This document shows, in pieces, positions 1-8,716 of a DNA stretch of 64,000 nt (its first letter is position 1; each line of letters opens with the position of its first letter). Below the pieces are notes generated by a model. That model was not told the origin of the DNA and ran no database searches. It saw nothing but the letters and a program-made list of their open reading frames with translations. The position numbers and the translations under genes are program-made. This stretch comes from Candidatus Lokiarchaeota archaeon (GTDB taxonomy: Archaea; Asgardarchaeota; Thorarchaeia; Thorarchaeales; Thorarchaeaceae), in the NCBI GenBank assembly GCA_014730275.1, contig WJIL01000103.1, positions 1 to 64,000 of the forward strand. The letters run 5' to 3'.

Positions 1-2
1 AA

Positions 3-137
3 AAGTTTGCACGTCGTTTTGTTGATACAGTTGTTAAGCCCAAGAGCGTAGAATCTCGGAAGATTTGGATAGACCGCGTAATCAATGATTTTGATTATGT
101 AATGCATGAAATCATCGGAGTGGAGCGATCGAAGTAG
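3..137 (+). CDS. C-terminal end of an unidentified protein (partial)
   Basis: An open frame enters from the left edge of the window and ends at TAG 135-137, giving the last 44 residues of a protein that begins outside. The visible part is mixed charged and hydrophobic (KIWIDRVINDFDYVMHEIIG) and looks like an amphipathic helical C-terminus, but no family can be recognised from so little. It is followed about 100 bases later by the first copy of the dispersed repeat. Confidence 0.5.
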   Translation, partial: KFARRFVDTVVKPKSVESRKIWIDRVINDFDYVMHEIIGVERSK

Positions 138-235
138 CGCTTCATTATCTAAGGAAAAACTAGGCTATATGATTAACATATTCTTTCCTCTCTAATCCCC
201 AAAGAAATCAGAGTAAGACTAGGCTTTACCATTGC

Positions 236-371
236 ACACAGACCGAAAGTATGACTCGTGCTGCACCTAGAGTTGTCAAGATTTGAGCGTAACCTCAGAA
301 AACAGTACCTCCATCCTCAGCATCTATTTTATTTTAGTAATGCAGTTTCAAACCAAGAAGAGCTGATGTGT
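236..371 (+). repeat. Dispersed repeat, copy 1 (3' complete)
   Basis: Contains the conserved blocks CAGACCGAAAGTATGACTCG, ACCTAGAGTTGTCAAGATTT and CAGTACCTCCATCCTCAGCA in fixed order, then the AT-rich segment and the end AAGAAGAGCTGATGTG. The 5' end found in copies 4, 10 and 12 (TCAGCTCACC...) is missing or diverged. Its 3' end is the reverse complement of the beginning of copy 10, which suggests terminal inverted repeats for the intact element. Confidence 0.85.
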
Positions 372-475
372 CGTATCTTTGTTCATTTCTCATTGATCTG
401 GCTTCAAGATACTTCATGAGTATTGAGAGATGTATGACTATCTCTTGCTTTTTCCATAAGGCCACTTGGTCACCG

Positions 476-691
476 TCATCCTTCTCGATAATATTGCTCG
501 ATTATTTCATAGGTGAGCACTACCTCGCCATCAAATTCTACATAGTTTTCCTGGATGATTCCCTCTTCACAGATTAGCTCTGGTATGTCATCAAAACCGC
601 GCTCGGATAGCAATCTATGAGCTTCGGATACTGCTATGATATCAAGATAGACTGGGTCATCGTTGCAAATCAGGAATCCGAAGATGGCCTT
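476..691 (-). pseudogene. Possible gene remnant without a start codon
   Basis: On the minus strand an open frame of 71 codons ends at TGA 476-478. It reads like a real protein C-terminus (SEAHRLLSERGFDDIPELIC, then FDGEVVLTYEIIEQYYREG), acidic and helical. It is bounded upstream by an in-frame TGA at 692-694 and has no ATG, GTG or well-placed TTG, and its beginning overlaps the end of the preceding minus-strand gene in another frame. I read it as the 3' remnant of a gene that lost its start; no family is recognised. Confidence 0.35.
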
Positions 692-1163
692 TCACTTTAA
701 GCAATATCATCCCCGCGATTCCTAATGCAGTAACAACTAGCCCAACATGAAAAGCACCGGTGTGAGGGAGCGGCCTACTGATGTGAACATCCCAATAAAC
801 AGTCTCGTTATGTGTGGGGGTGAACAGAATGGCATATAATCCGGGGTGAGGAATCTCGATTATACCTGAGTAATTCGAGAGCACTTCAAACGACATAAGT
901 GGGTCAGTCCCTTCTAGAGATCTATTTTCCAATGCGGAGGTCAAATCGTCATAGTCCAATACATAGACTTGAAGTCCGCTGCTATTGTAGGTCGAGATGT
1001 TTACATGAATATTCCCAACGGCTCCGAAAACTGTTCCCTCGTAGGTACCATAGTCGACAAAGCTACCTGGACCAAAACTTCCGGATGGGATGAAAGAGAC
1101 TAGCAAGAAGGTGATCCCAATAATCGTCACCAGTTTGGTTATTCTTCCTATAGCTGACGCCAT
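657..1163 (-). CDS. ABC-2 transporter accessory membrane protein, copy B
   Basis: Encodes 168 residues from ATG 1161-1163, two bases after the stop of the upstream permease, so the two are probably co-translated. It has an N-terminal transmembrane segment (residues about 8-26), an extracytoplasmic domain with several N-glycosylation-type sequons, and a C-terminal transmembrane helix (about 138-158). It is a clear paralogue of the protein at 1977-2549: both share LLVSF...GSFG after the first helix, a SLE..nP motif and a PGlYAILfTPtHN motif. The domain may be a small beta-sandwich covering the permease, but no named family is recognised. It is the last gene of the transporter operon. A longer open frame upstream exists but overlaps the permease and is not used. 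Confidence 0.75.
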   Translation of the reverse strand: MASAIGRITKLVTIIGITFLLVSFIPSGSFGPGSFVDYGTYEGTVFGAVGNIHVNISTYNSSGLQVYVLDYDDLTSALENRSLEGTDPLMSFEVLSNYSGIIEIPHPGLYAILFTPTHNETVYWDVHISRPLPHTGAFHVGLVVTALGIAGMILLKVKGHLRIPDLQR

Positions 1164-1165
1164 GC

Positions 1166-1975
1166 TCAGATTTCCACCTTCTCGAATAGAACGACACTTG
1201 CCGCCAAGGCAAGGACGCCAATAAGCATCGCGCCGACTATGCCGACGTACACGTCTGTAATCTGTGGTACTACGAGCCCTCCTGCGACATAGCTGCTCGC
1301 TAGGGATATTGGGTTGAGGACAGCCCGTACTGTGCTTGGTGTGGCCTGCGAACCAGCGACCATTTGTGCGGCGTACCAGAGGATAATTCCTATGATTGCA
1401 GTGGCCGCACCATTTCTGGTCGCGATTGATATCAGCGTGGTTCCTGACGCAAGGAGTATGATAAACGCCCATAGTGCAGATGTTACAAGCAATATGGAAA
1501 AGGCATCTTTGCTGCCAGGAATGAACAGGAATATCATCGAAAGCGAAGCGAACGTTGCAATTGTTCCTAGCACAACAATGACCCCGGAGACCTTGACCAT
1601 CAATAGGGTGGAACGTTGAATGGGATAGGACAAATATGTTTGCAGCGTCCCATCTTCAAAACGTCCTGCCAGAGTGGATGCTAGGAACAGCGGGATAAGG
1701 AAAGCTAGGATCTGGGCGAATCCAAGGGCTGATGATGCATACGCTGATGCCGTAACCGTCCGTCTATATTCGGAAACAGCTTCAATTGCTGCCGTACCAT
1801 TCCATGTTGGCCCAGTTTCGATATACACCCCAATATGGCTTCCAAATATTCCAATGGTACTGGCAAATGCAATAGCGAGGAAAATCGCAACTATTCCTTC
1901 AACAACCGGAAACGAATAGAACTGGTTGAACTCCAGCTCCCAGATTTCTCGCAGGTTTTCAGGTGGTCGCTTCAT
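1166..1975 (-). CDS. ABC-2 type transporter permease, copy B
   Basis: Encodes 269 residues with six predicted membrane helices and a large extracytoplasmic loop after helix 1, the usual plan of ABC-2 (NatB/CcmB-like) permeases. The cytoplasmic stretch RFEDGTLQTYLSYPIQRS between helices is the coupling region typical of this family and is nearly repeated in the other permease of the operon (SFEDGILQTLLSYPLSRS). I chose ATG 1973-1975 because GGGGAG lies eight bases upstream; an earlier ATG at 1982-1984 overlaps the preceding gene and has no room for a binding site. It presumably pairs with the ATPase at 3351-4268 to export an unknown substrate. Confidence 0.85.
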   Translation of the reverse strand: MKRPPENLREIWELEFNQFYSFPVVEGIVAIFLAIAFASTIGIFGSHIGVYIETGPTWNGTAAIEAVSEYRRTVTASAYASSALGFAQILAFLIPLFLASTLAGRFEDGTLQTYLSYPIQRSTLLMVKVSGVIVVLGTIATFASLSMIFLFIPGSKDAFSILLVTSALWAFIILLASGTTLISIATRNGAATAIIGIILWYAAQMVAGSQATPSTVRAVLNPISLASSYVAGGLVVPQITDVYVGIVGAMLIGVLALAASVVLFEKVEI

Positions 1976-1976
1976 A

Positions 1977-2549
1977 TTACACATCTCCCCTCACTGTGGG
2001 TTCTCCTCTTTTTCCGAGAATGCTAAGTCGTATTTTTCCTGTCGATTCCCCTCTAGGTGTCTCCTCAATCCTATCAGCTCTTCTTGGTATGTAGGAGAGT
2101 ATCGCACCCCCCGCAACGAACAAAATACCTGGGATTAGAGCGTTCATGTGTGGGTTTGTTCTTTGGATGTCTATACTGACGCTGATTGTGTTGTTATGAG
2201 ATGGAGTGACAAGGATCGCGTAGACTCCCGGTGATGGAAGCTCAACACGGCCGTTGTAGTGGGTGATGTTTTCCATCATAGCAACAGGATTTGTCTGTTC
2301 CAAAGAGCCATTTTCAAGAACGCTCAGGGTATCCTCCGAGTCGAAAATGTAGAGAGAGAAGCTCTTGTTGGTGCGCCCTTCCGCCCGTACATAGATAGCA
2401 TCAGTCGTTCTGAAAAGGCGTCCTTTGTACATCCCACTATCTATGGAAGTACCGAGCCCGAAACTGCCTGCCCCCAGAAAGGAGACAAGGAGCAAGGTTA
2501 TGCCAAGAGTTACCATGAGCCAGCCTGCACGGGTTTGCATGGACACCAT
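1977..2549 (-). CDS. ABC-2 transporter accessory membrane protein, copy A
   Basis: Encodes 190 residues from ATG 2547-2549, directly after the permease stop. An N-terminal hydrophobic segment (about 9-27), an extracytoplasmic domain, and a second helix near residues 135-155 are followed by a basic cytoplasmic tail of about 35 residues that copy B lacks. It shares its motifs with the protein at 657-1163, so a permease plus accessory unit was duplicated within the operon. It may be an extracytoplasmic partner of the permease; the exact function is unknown. Confidence 0.75.
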   Translation of the reverse strand: MVSMQTRAGWLMVTLGITLLLVSFLGAGSFGLGTSIDSGMYKGRLFRTTDAIYVRAEGRTNKSFSLYIFDSEDTLSVLENGSLEQTNPVAMMENITHYNGRVELPSPGVYAILVTPSHNNTISVSIDIQRTNPHMNALIPGILFVAGGAILSYIPRRADRIEETPRGESTGKIRLSILGKRGEPTVRGDV

Positions 2550-2551
2550 CG

Positions 2552-3358
2552 TTACACCTCCATTCTTTCAAAAGCCAGCATGCTCAGAACAAGGATTGCT
2601 ATGCCGACTAGGAACGGCCCCAACAGTGAGCCAGCAATCTCCCATGTCAGAAGAGTGTTCGCTTCTCCTCTAATCGCTTCTGTAATGATTGCTACTGGGT
2701 TTATGATCCTCTTAATCGACTCCGGAACGATATCCATATTGACGATAGCAAGAGCCCCAGTCCATCCTAGCATCCCTGCAGCAGCACTGGGCATGGTCTG
2801 TCTTGCAATGAGAGAAATCAGTATACCTACTGAAGTTACGACAAGTACGAACACCGAGAACGCTACACTAAGAGCAAGAAAAGGAAGAAATTGTATTCCG
2901 CCAGGGATATAGATGTAAACTGCGGCAAGAGATAGCACCATAGCGGGAATACCGGTTAGAAGCAGTATCATACCAACTTTTGTCAGGAGGATACGAGAGC
3001 GGCTTAGTGGATAGCTGAGAAGGGTCTGCAGTATACCGTCTTCGAAGCTTCGTGCCAGGCTGAAAGCAGTTAAGGCGGGAATCAACAGGGCAAAGACTGA
3101 GACCAAGCTTGAAAGAGCCATGGCGTACGCAAGTGCCCCTCCTTCCAAGAATGCGTAGTATCGTTCAATCAGTTGAGAGCCATCCCACAGGGGACCTAGA
3201 CTGAGCTCTAACCCCACAGACGCGTTGCCAACAGATATGCCCCTGCTGGCTGCCATAAACAACGTAATAGCCACGATGCTTTCGAGGATTGGAAAATGAT
3301 AGGTGTACTTGAATTCAAGTTCGATTATCGGGTGAACTTTCTCGTGTTCCTTACTCAC
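2552..3358 (-). CDS. ABC-2 type transporter permease, copy A
   Basis: Encodes 268 residues and about six membrane helices in the ABC-2 arrangement. The proposed start is GTG 3356-3358, which overlaps the stop of the ATPase gene; translation from here begins VSKEHEKVHPIIELEFKYTY, which aligns with the start of the paralogous permease (LREIWELEFNQFYSFP). A longer frame up to 3469 overlaps the ATPase heavily and is unlikely. The coupling motif SFEDGILQTLLSYPLSRS follows helix 2. The overlap with the ATPase suggests translational coupling and a stoichiometric complex. Confidence 0.85.
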   Translation of the reverse strand: MSKEHEKVHPIIELEFKYTYHFPILESIVAITLFMAASRGISVGNASVGLELSLGPLWDGSQLIERYYAFLEGGALAYAMALSSLVSVFALLIPALTAFSLARSFEDGILQTLLSYPLSRSRILLTKVGMILLLTGIPAMVLSLAAVYIYIPGGIQFLPFLALSVAFSVFVLVVTSVGILISLIARQTMPSAAAGMLGWTGALAIVNMDIVPESIKRIINPVAIITEAIRGEANTLLTWEIAGSLLGPFLVGIAILVLSMLAFERMEV

Positions 3359-4268
3359 GTTTAGCAAGCTCCTTGAAAGCGACCTCAAGATTGCCAGCTT
3401 GTTCAACCGCATAGAGCTTGATATCCAACGAATCTGCAACATTCTCGATATCTGCCTGAATATCATCAATCCCCCTTGACTCTAAAGTAAAGGTGATGGA
3501 GCTCCCTCCAGACACTCTGGGTTTTCTTACCCCGGGAATCTGTTTGACAGCCTCGATAAGCCGTACAGCATCTGAGGTTACGATGCGGAACGTATTCGAT
3601 GTGTACTTCTCGATGACACCTCTGGTGTCACCCTTTTCTATTATCTTCCCCTTGTCTATGAACGCGACCTGATGACAGATCCGCTCAAGGTCGGAGAGGA
3701 TGTGGGAACATACGAAAAAGGAGATATCACGTTCGTTGTGAAGATTGACAATAAGGTTCATGACATCCTCGCGTCCGGTCACATCCAGATTCGATGTGGG
3801 CTCATCAAGAAACACAACTTCGGGAGAACCAATCAGAGCCTGGGCGATCCCCAGTCGCTGATACATACCTGCCGAAAGATTACCGATTTCTCTATTCTTC
3901 GCATAGTCAAGACTAACGTTTGTCAGCAGCTCCTCGGCCGATGTGTTGCTTCGGTAAATCTTGGCCACCTTATTGAGATATTCTATAACCTGCATCGACT
4001 TGGGATATGCAGGCTTTTCATGAAGGACACCGATTCTCCTCCTAATTTCAAGCGAGCTCTCTGCGATGTCAAGACCGAGTACTTTGGCAGTGCCGCCGTC
4101 CGACCTGATGAGACCAAGCAATACCCGAAGCAGTGTGGTCTTTCCGGCCCCATTCGGGCCAATAAGACCGAAAATCCCGGGTTCGACATCTAGATTGATA
4201 CTATCAAGAGCTCTTACATCAACAAAGCTCTTTACCAAACTCCCAACTGATACTGTTGTTTTTCGCAT
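3351..4268 (-). CDS. ABC transporter ATP-binding protein
   Basis: First gene of the transporter operon, 305 residues. Walker A is GPNGAGKTT, the signature is LSAGMYQRLG, Walker B is VVFLDEPTSNLD, and the switch histidine lies in FFVCSHILSDLERI. A C-terminal domain of about 90 residues follows the nucleotide-binding domain, as in NatA/CcmA-like ATPases that energise ABC-2 exporters. I prefer ATG 4266-4268 (MRKTTVSVGS) with GGGTG upstream; an in-frame ATG 24 bases earlier is possible. It is expected to serve both permeases downstream, since no second ATPase is present. Confidence 0.92.
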   Translation of the reverse strand: MRKTTVSVGSLVKSFVDVRALDSINLDVEPGIFGLIGPNGAGKTTLLRVLLGLIRSDGGTAKVLGLDIAESSLEIRRRIGVLHEKPAYPKSMQVIEYLNKVAKIYRSNTSAEELLTNVSLDYAKNREIGNLSAGMYQRLGIAQALIGSPEVVFLDEPTSNLDVTGREDVMNLIVNLHNERDISFFVCSHILSDLERICHQVAFIDKGKIIEKGDTRGVIEKYTSNTFRIVTSDAVRLIEAVKQIPGVRKPRVSGGSSITFTLESRGIDDIQADIENVADSLDIKLYAVEQAGNLEVAFKELAKRE

Positions 4269-4673
4269 AACCCAACACCCACATATTTTCATTTTGTGCT
4301 TAACTAATAAGCAGTTTGGCTCATCTCTATTGATACAAGCGCATTCATTTTCATTTCAGACAACTCATGACCATCATTATTAATTCTGTAATTACATAGT
4401 TCCCTTACCGTCTGCTTTAGTATCTCCACCCGGATAGCACCATGAATATTTTATTATGGATATTTATCCGATTTAGAATTGCGGGATGTTTTCCTAACTT
4501 CTCGTTTGGACTACATTTTCTATTTCTTGTGCCTTTCAAATTCGACATACCACTTTTTGAAAAAAGAAAATCGTGGAATTGGAGAAATATGGCATCCTTC
4601 AATTCCCCGATAGATAAACTCTATCTGTTTCATCCTCAATGCTTTGCCCATCTATTTGGATTTGGTTCTTCCG
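4269..4673 (+). other. Intergenic region, no gene supported
   Basis: About 400 AT-rich bases between the divergent-side start of the ABC operon and the end of the next minus-strand gene. The part next to 4268 must hold the ABC operon promoter. Short open frames on both strands are present but have no binding sites or family resemblance. Confidence 0.5.
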
Positions 4674-5282
4674 TTACCACTGCCAGGTTATCTTGTCAAC
4701 GTATAATATTGCTTTTTGATCTGGCTTGTCGCCATTCTTGCAGACACGACCATTGAATGATGTATATCCTCTAAACTCCACACAGAATAGGTAATCGTCA
4801 CTGGGACTATCAATCGAAAAGCTCGAAGGATTCAATTCCGATATTGTCCCAGAAAACGATTTATACTCAAAATTCATCCTGCTAAAGGACCAAACTTTTG
4901 CTTTCCAAAGCTCATTCTTGGTATCGGCATCTCGAATCACAAACCACACTTCTACTAGCGCCGTACTTCCAATACCATCTGCCTCTACAAATGCATAGAG
5001 TCTGATGTCCGCTGTCATTTTGAAACTATGGCTACCCGATATATCTTCATCGACTGCACCAACCCACGCACCACCGCCGGTTTGGAATCCCAAACCATGA
5101 GACCAGACCCCCACCTTCTCGTAGTAGGGCCAATCTTGTGCAGAACTGCCAAATTGCGCCCAATGCCCCCCGTCATCATAGTTACTGCTCATCTGACCGG
5201 AACCGGCAAAAACTGGTTGCGGGGTCATTGAAAGGACTACGGCTAGAACTATAATTGTCACTCCAATATTCCTCTTGTTCAT
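4674..5282 (-). CDS. Secreted protein of unknown function
   Basis: Encodes 202 residues from ATG 5280-5282 with AAGTGA just upstream. Residues 1-27 form a signal peptide (MNKRNIG, hydrophobic core, VFAG cleavage-like site). The mature part is rich in Gly, Trp, Tyr and Ser with alternating hydrophobic residues, consistent with a beta-sandwich, and has two Cys near the end (LFCVEFRG, GRVCKNG). There is no membrane anchor, so it is probably released or associated with the surface. An upstream in-frame ATG 48 bases earlier would only add a charged stretch before the signal peptide. No family is recognised. Confidence 0.7.
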   Translation of the reverse strand: MNKRNIGVTIIVLAVVLSMTPQPVFAGSGQMSSNYDDGGHWAQFGSSAQDWPYYEKVGVWSHGLGFQTGGGAWVGAVDEDISGSHSFKMTADIRLYAFVEADGIGSTALVEVWFVIRDADTKNELWKAKVWSFSRMNFEYKSFSGTISELNPSSFSIDSPSDDYLFCVEFRGYTSFNGRVCKNGDKPDQKAILYVDKITWQW

Positions 5283-5631
5283 ATTGTCACTTCGTGGTGA
5301 ATCAACACGCTTGAAATTATGTTTCCACAATTACTTTGCAAGCTTCTCCAACCCACATCTACCCTTTATTGTAATCTCCATTAAATCTTTGTACGAATAA
5401 AGAGAATGCGTTGGTAAGATGCACTATGCTTACGAAGATGATTGATAGAATGCGAAATAGTACTGAATGCAGTTTACCCGTGAAATCAAGTTCTCATTGA
5501 ATCCTATCTTTCTAGGCTCTAAGTCGCTTTTTTGGTTTCTCAACTCCTGATTAATATTTTTGGCTCAGGTTTTGTCATCAAAATGAGCTCCATTACTTTG
5601 ATTCTTTGTTCCTCCTTAGTTTGTTGGATAC

Positions 5632-5776
5632 TAATGTCCGAGGCGAGCAGACCGAAAATATAGCTCGTGCAACACCTAGAGTTGTCAAGATTTGAGCGGA
5701 ACCTCAGAAAAGCAGTACCTCCATCCTCAGCATCTATTTTATTTTAGTAGAGTTGATTTTTGTAAGAAGAGCTGAT
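5632..5776 (+). repeat. Dispersed repeat, copy 2
   Basis: Nearly complete copy: GTCCGAGGCGAGCAGACCG, ACCTAGAGTTGTCAAGATTT, CAGTACCTCCATCCTCAGCA, an AT-rich stretch and the end AAGAAGAGCTGA. CGAGC and GCTCG at its start can form a 5-bp hairpin. It lies in a 570-base gap between a minus-strand and a plus-strand gene. Confidence 0.9.
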
Positions 5777-5850
5777 TTTGCATGTCACGTTGCTTAGAAG
5801 CAAACCTCACAAAAGACAGATAACCTGAAACTCCCAATTCTAACCGAGGG

Positions 5851-6345
5851 GTGCCATTGTCCGAGGAGCGTTCGCCGTGGGATCCGTGTTATTTCTTGGT
5901 CATTCCACTGACCATTATGCTGATTATAGGAGTATCCTATGTGATCTATGAATCTACCCGTCCGTACTACTATATCGAGTCGAATCACACCGTTTGGAAA
6001 GTTACAGATAGCGAAGCGGACACTGTGCTATGGAATGGGAGTCGGTATTGGACGGGAGAACAACCACGGATTTACAGTACCACATTCCCGGTCGATTCAT
6101 CAGATCGCATCATCGCCCTGAATGTCACTGTTATCCAAGGCAGCCTTGACATTACTATCTATCCCAGTCTGGGCCATTTTGACAGACGCTCTTTCGACAC
6201 TGTTGCTGAGTGGCGGAATATCACACACCTAGTATCCTCCGTAGACATTACTGCGAGTTCTCCTGTAATAGCTCTGACTGGTCGTGAGAATTCCACAGAG
6301 ATTGAAGCCCTCATCATCGGGTACTGTGTGGTAGAGGAAACCTGA
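5851..6345 (+). CDS. Single-pass membrane protein, extracellular domain
   Basis: Encodes up to 164 residues. A short charged N-terminus is followed by one membrane helix (about residues 13-32, CYFLVIPLTIMLIIGVSYVI) and an extracytoplasmic domain of about 130 residues with several Asn-X-Thr/Ser sites. The start is uncertain: GTG 5851 has GAGGG immediately before it, while TTG 5857 is spaced about seven bases from the same GAGGGG and may be the true start. No family is recognised. It stands alone between repeat copies 2 and 3. Confidence 0.6.
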   Translation: MPLSEERSPWDPCYFLVIPLTIMLIIGVSYVIYESTRPYYYIESNHTVWKVTDSEADTVLWNGSRYWTGEQPRIYSTTFPVDSSDRIIALNVTVIQGSLDITIYPSLGHFDRRSFDTVAEWRNITHLVSSVDITASSPVIALTGRENSTEIEALIIGYCVVEET

Positions 6346-6352
6346 CTGATAA

Positions 6353-6377
6353 ACCGGAAGTATGACTCGTGCTGCAC
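6353..6377 (+). repeat. Dispersed repeat, copy 3 (fragment)
   Basis: Only the internal block ACCGGAAGTATGACTCGTGC followed by TGCAC is left, directly behind the stop codon of the preceding gene. Same orientation as all other copies. Confidence 0.65.
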
Positions 6378-6563
6378 ATGGAAACCTCCCTTGCATCGCC
6401 CGATTCTCCTGAGCCTGCTTGTGGGTAATGTCCTTATCAAGATAACCTGTTTCTTACAGTTTTAGGAACTGCGTGAAACTTCTGTGTTCCACCGTTCCCC
6501 TGCCAGCGTCACCGCCCCCAAGATACTTCTCAGCTCCTGAGTTAGCAAGGGCTTTGTCCGCGT

Positions 6564-6920
6564 TCACTGGAATGGGATTCCTCCCGCGGTCCAGGCTTCC
6601 GTCTCCTGTCGTTGTCCCGGGTCATCATTCCCGGCGACAGCGAGGTTTTCCACAGTTTTTGCCACGGCGTGGTCATGATCACCCATCCCAGCTTTATCAC
6701 CGCCGCCGAGATGGCCCATTACAGACGAGGTGAACAGCCGCGGACTCTCCAGAGCTCGATGAAGCTCCTGTATGGAGAGTGGGGACTTCTGTTTAGAAGA
6801 ACGAGTCTTCCTTGCAGCTTTCGGCCGCTTGCGTCGTGTTACAACACTAGCCCACTTGCCTAGTCCTACTGAAACGAATTCTCGTACCGGGCCTAATAAA
6901 GTCCTACCGCCTTCGGTCAC
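6564..6920 (-). pseudogene. Possible decayed TnpB-like (IS605/IS1341) C-terminus
   Basis: This stretch is clearly richer in G and C than its surroundings. The minus-strand frame contains DHDHAVAKTVENLAVAGND, which resembles the DHADxNAAxNLAxxG end of TnpB-type nucleases; the zinc-finger cysteines and the rest of the protein are not recognisable. A basic stretch (VTRRKRPKAARKTRSSKQK) precedes it. The similar-looking sequence continues down to about 6470 in other frames. I read it as the eroded remnant of an insertion sequence, with low confidence; it could also be unrelated foreign DNA. Confidence 0.3.
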
Positions 6921-7297
6921 AGTAGCACTTACGGGAAATCTTACAGATATCTTACAATCTTCGACTCGGATTTCTTAGGATTTTTGTAAAAATTGCCTAT
7001 TCTTGATTTTCACTTCAGAAACTTTCATAGCTGTGCTTTGTGGAACGGTAAAACCATGTTCGGTACATGGCTATTGTCTTCACTACCAATTCGCCTTTTC
7101 AGGTACTTTCCTGTCGCATTGTCCATTATGAATTGTTGTCCGAATGTTTAGATTAGACTTTGAAGTATTTGATGTCTCTCCAAGTTGTTTCTTCCCTAGA
7201 CTCAGAGATGGCTTAGATTGGGGCTCTTGGTGGCTTCTAGCGCGACCTTGGAGGCTTTATATTATCCAAATCTAACATCCTACACAGTTTGGTAAAG
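6921..7297 (+). other. Intergenic region upstream of transglutaminase-like gene
   Basis: About 380 bases in which no gene, repeat copy or clear hairpin is seen. The last part must contain the promoter of the gene at 7298; the stretch TTATATTATCC around 7257-7267 is a possible TATA element about 30 bases before the start codon. Confidence 0.4.
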
Positions 7298-8716
7298 ATG
7301 AGTTTCGTATTGAGCAAAAATGATATTATTTCAGTTGTAATGGCCATAATCATCTTCTTTCCCCTGTTAATGGTCGGAGATACTGATTATGGTTTGGAGC
7401 CTATTCCCCCTCTAGAAACAAGGGGAAATCAGCAACAGCAGTTGAGCGGCTCTTTGAACACTAGCATGCCGTATGTAATCAACCGTACAGGTGATCGATG
7501 CTCGGTTTTGACGAATGTTGAGGATATTTCCTATTTGGAGCAATCTGTTCCGCCACGACTCGAGTTCAAAGAGATTCATTACTCTTATAGTGAATTAACC
7601 GCACAAGTGCAAAGAGGTCATGAGGAGCTAGAATCCACCCAGACTACAACATCATATCGTAGTGTCGATATAGTAGTGACCATACCCTCCGTCTGGAGCA
7701 GAACCGAGACGATTGACATTCAATATGATATATACTTGGTTGGTTACTATTCTGCGTATTTCACTTTGGCTTTTACAAGCTACGATGAGCCAAACACGCA
7801 GGATCAAGAAATTTGTGATAGCAAATCGGTGCATCTAACAGACTACCACAATGCAGAAACTCTTACCGTTACAATTCCCAAAACATCTATCGGCCTCAAG
7901 GAAGCAGAAGCAGAAGTATATGGCAATGCCTACTATGATGACGGGGGGATAACCCCGTATTCATCTGATGTTGGGATTGAAATCGCGGGGTCAAGTGATT
8001 ACATCTCCTATACTGACAACACTGGTTATACTAATATGCAGAGATACGGTGTGGGTGATTGGTATAACCTGCTACCTCCGTTGGATGACATGACCACAGC
8101 ATCAAGCAATCCTGATTATTATTGGGAAGGCATGTCCGATGACGGCTTCAATATCCATTATTTCAGAAGATTGTACCATCCCGAATACTACGGTGTTTAC
8201 TATCAAGCTGCAATAATCATCGATGGCTTCGATTACTTTTTCCCTCCTGATGTGGGTCGGTTCCTAAATGAAGAGGTCAATAGTTTGATGACATATGTTC
8301 TTGATTCATCGACCAAACACACAAGGAATGCGGACATATATTCCAGAGACCGTGGTTGGGAAGGTGTATGTGATGAATTCGCAATTGTGTTTGTATCGTT
8401 TTGCCGTTCTGTTGGCATTCCTGCAAGGTATATCGCCGCTACTGGAGTCAATGCTACTGGACACTCCAAAGGACATGCTTGGGCTGAGTTCTGGGATGGT
8501 TATGACTGGATTCATGCAGATCCTACTTGGGATGTGACCGACAATCCTCAGTGCTATGAGAATGGCGGTCTTTATTGGAATACTATCAGAATCTATACAG
8601 AGGGTGATGATGCAAAGAGCACATTCTATGATTTCGATCAATTATCACATGATGGACGATTAGTCACCTTGGATTTCTACCATGACGTACTTTATGATGG
8701 TAGTAATGTCTATTGA
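7298..8716 (+). CDS. Secreted transglutaminase-like (TGc) domain protein
   Basis: Encodes 472 residues from ATG 7298; an in-frame TTG nine bases earlier is an alternative. An N-terminal hydrophobic segment (about 10-28) serves as signal peptide or anchor. The C-terminal third is a transglutaminase-like cysteine-protease fold: Cys about 358 in GVCDEFAIVF, His about 393 in GHAWAEF and Asp about 408 in HADPTWD form the expected catalytic triad. The middle part (about 60-250) is probably a beta-sandwich with a YYDDGG segment. Such proteins usually act as proteases or amidases on surface proteins. Its stop overlaps the TTG start of the next gene by four bases, so both are probably produced together. 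Confidence 0.85.
   Translation: MSFVLSKNDIISVVMAIIIFFPLLMVGDTDYGLEPIPPLETRGNQQQQLSGSLNTSMPYVINRTGDRCSVLTNVEDISYLEQSVPPRLEFKEIHYSYSELTAQVQRGHEELESTQTTTSYRSVDIVVTIPSVWSRTETIDIQYDIYLVGYYSAYFTLAFTSYDEPNTQDQEICDSKSVHLTDYHNAETLTVTIPKTSIGLKEAEAEVYGNAYYDDGGITPYSSDVGIEIAGSSDYISYTDNTGYTNMQRYGVGDWYNLLPPLDDMTTASSNPDYYWEGMSDDGFNIHYFRRLYHPEYYGVYYQAAIIIDGFDYFFPPDVGRFLNEEVNSLMTYVLDSSTKHTRNADIYSRDRGWEGVCDEFAIVFVSFCRSVGIPARYIAATGVNATGHSKGHAWAEFWDGYDWIHADPTWDVTDNPQCYENGGLYWNTIRIYTEGDDAKSTFYDFDQLSHDGRLVTLDFYHDVLYDGSNVY

Noticed and set aside
368-577. Plus-strand ORF of 69 codons behind repeat copy 1
   Set aside because: Complement of a more protein-like minus-strand frame (476-691), no ribosome binding site and unusual composition rich in Phe, Cys and Ser.
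4442-4756. Plus-strand ORF of 104 codons
   Set aside because: Overlaps the end of a secreted protein gene in antisense, is very Phe- and Leu-rich and has no ribosome binding site.
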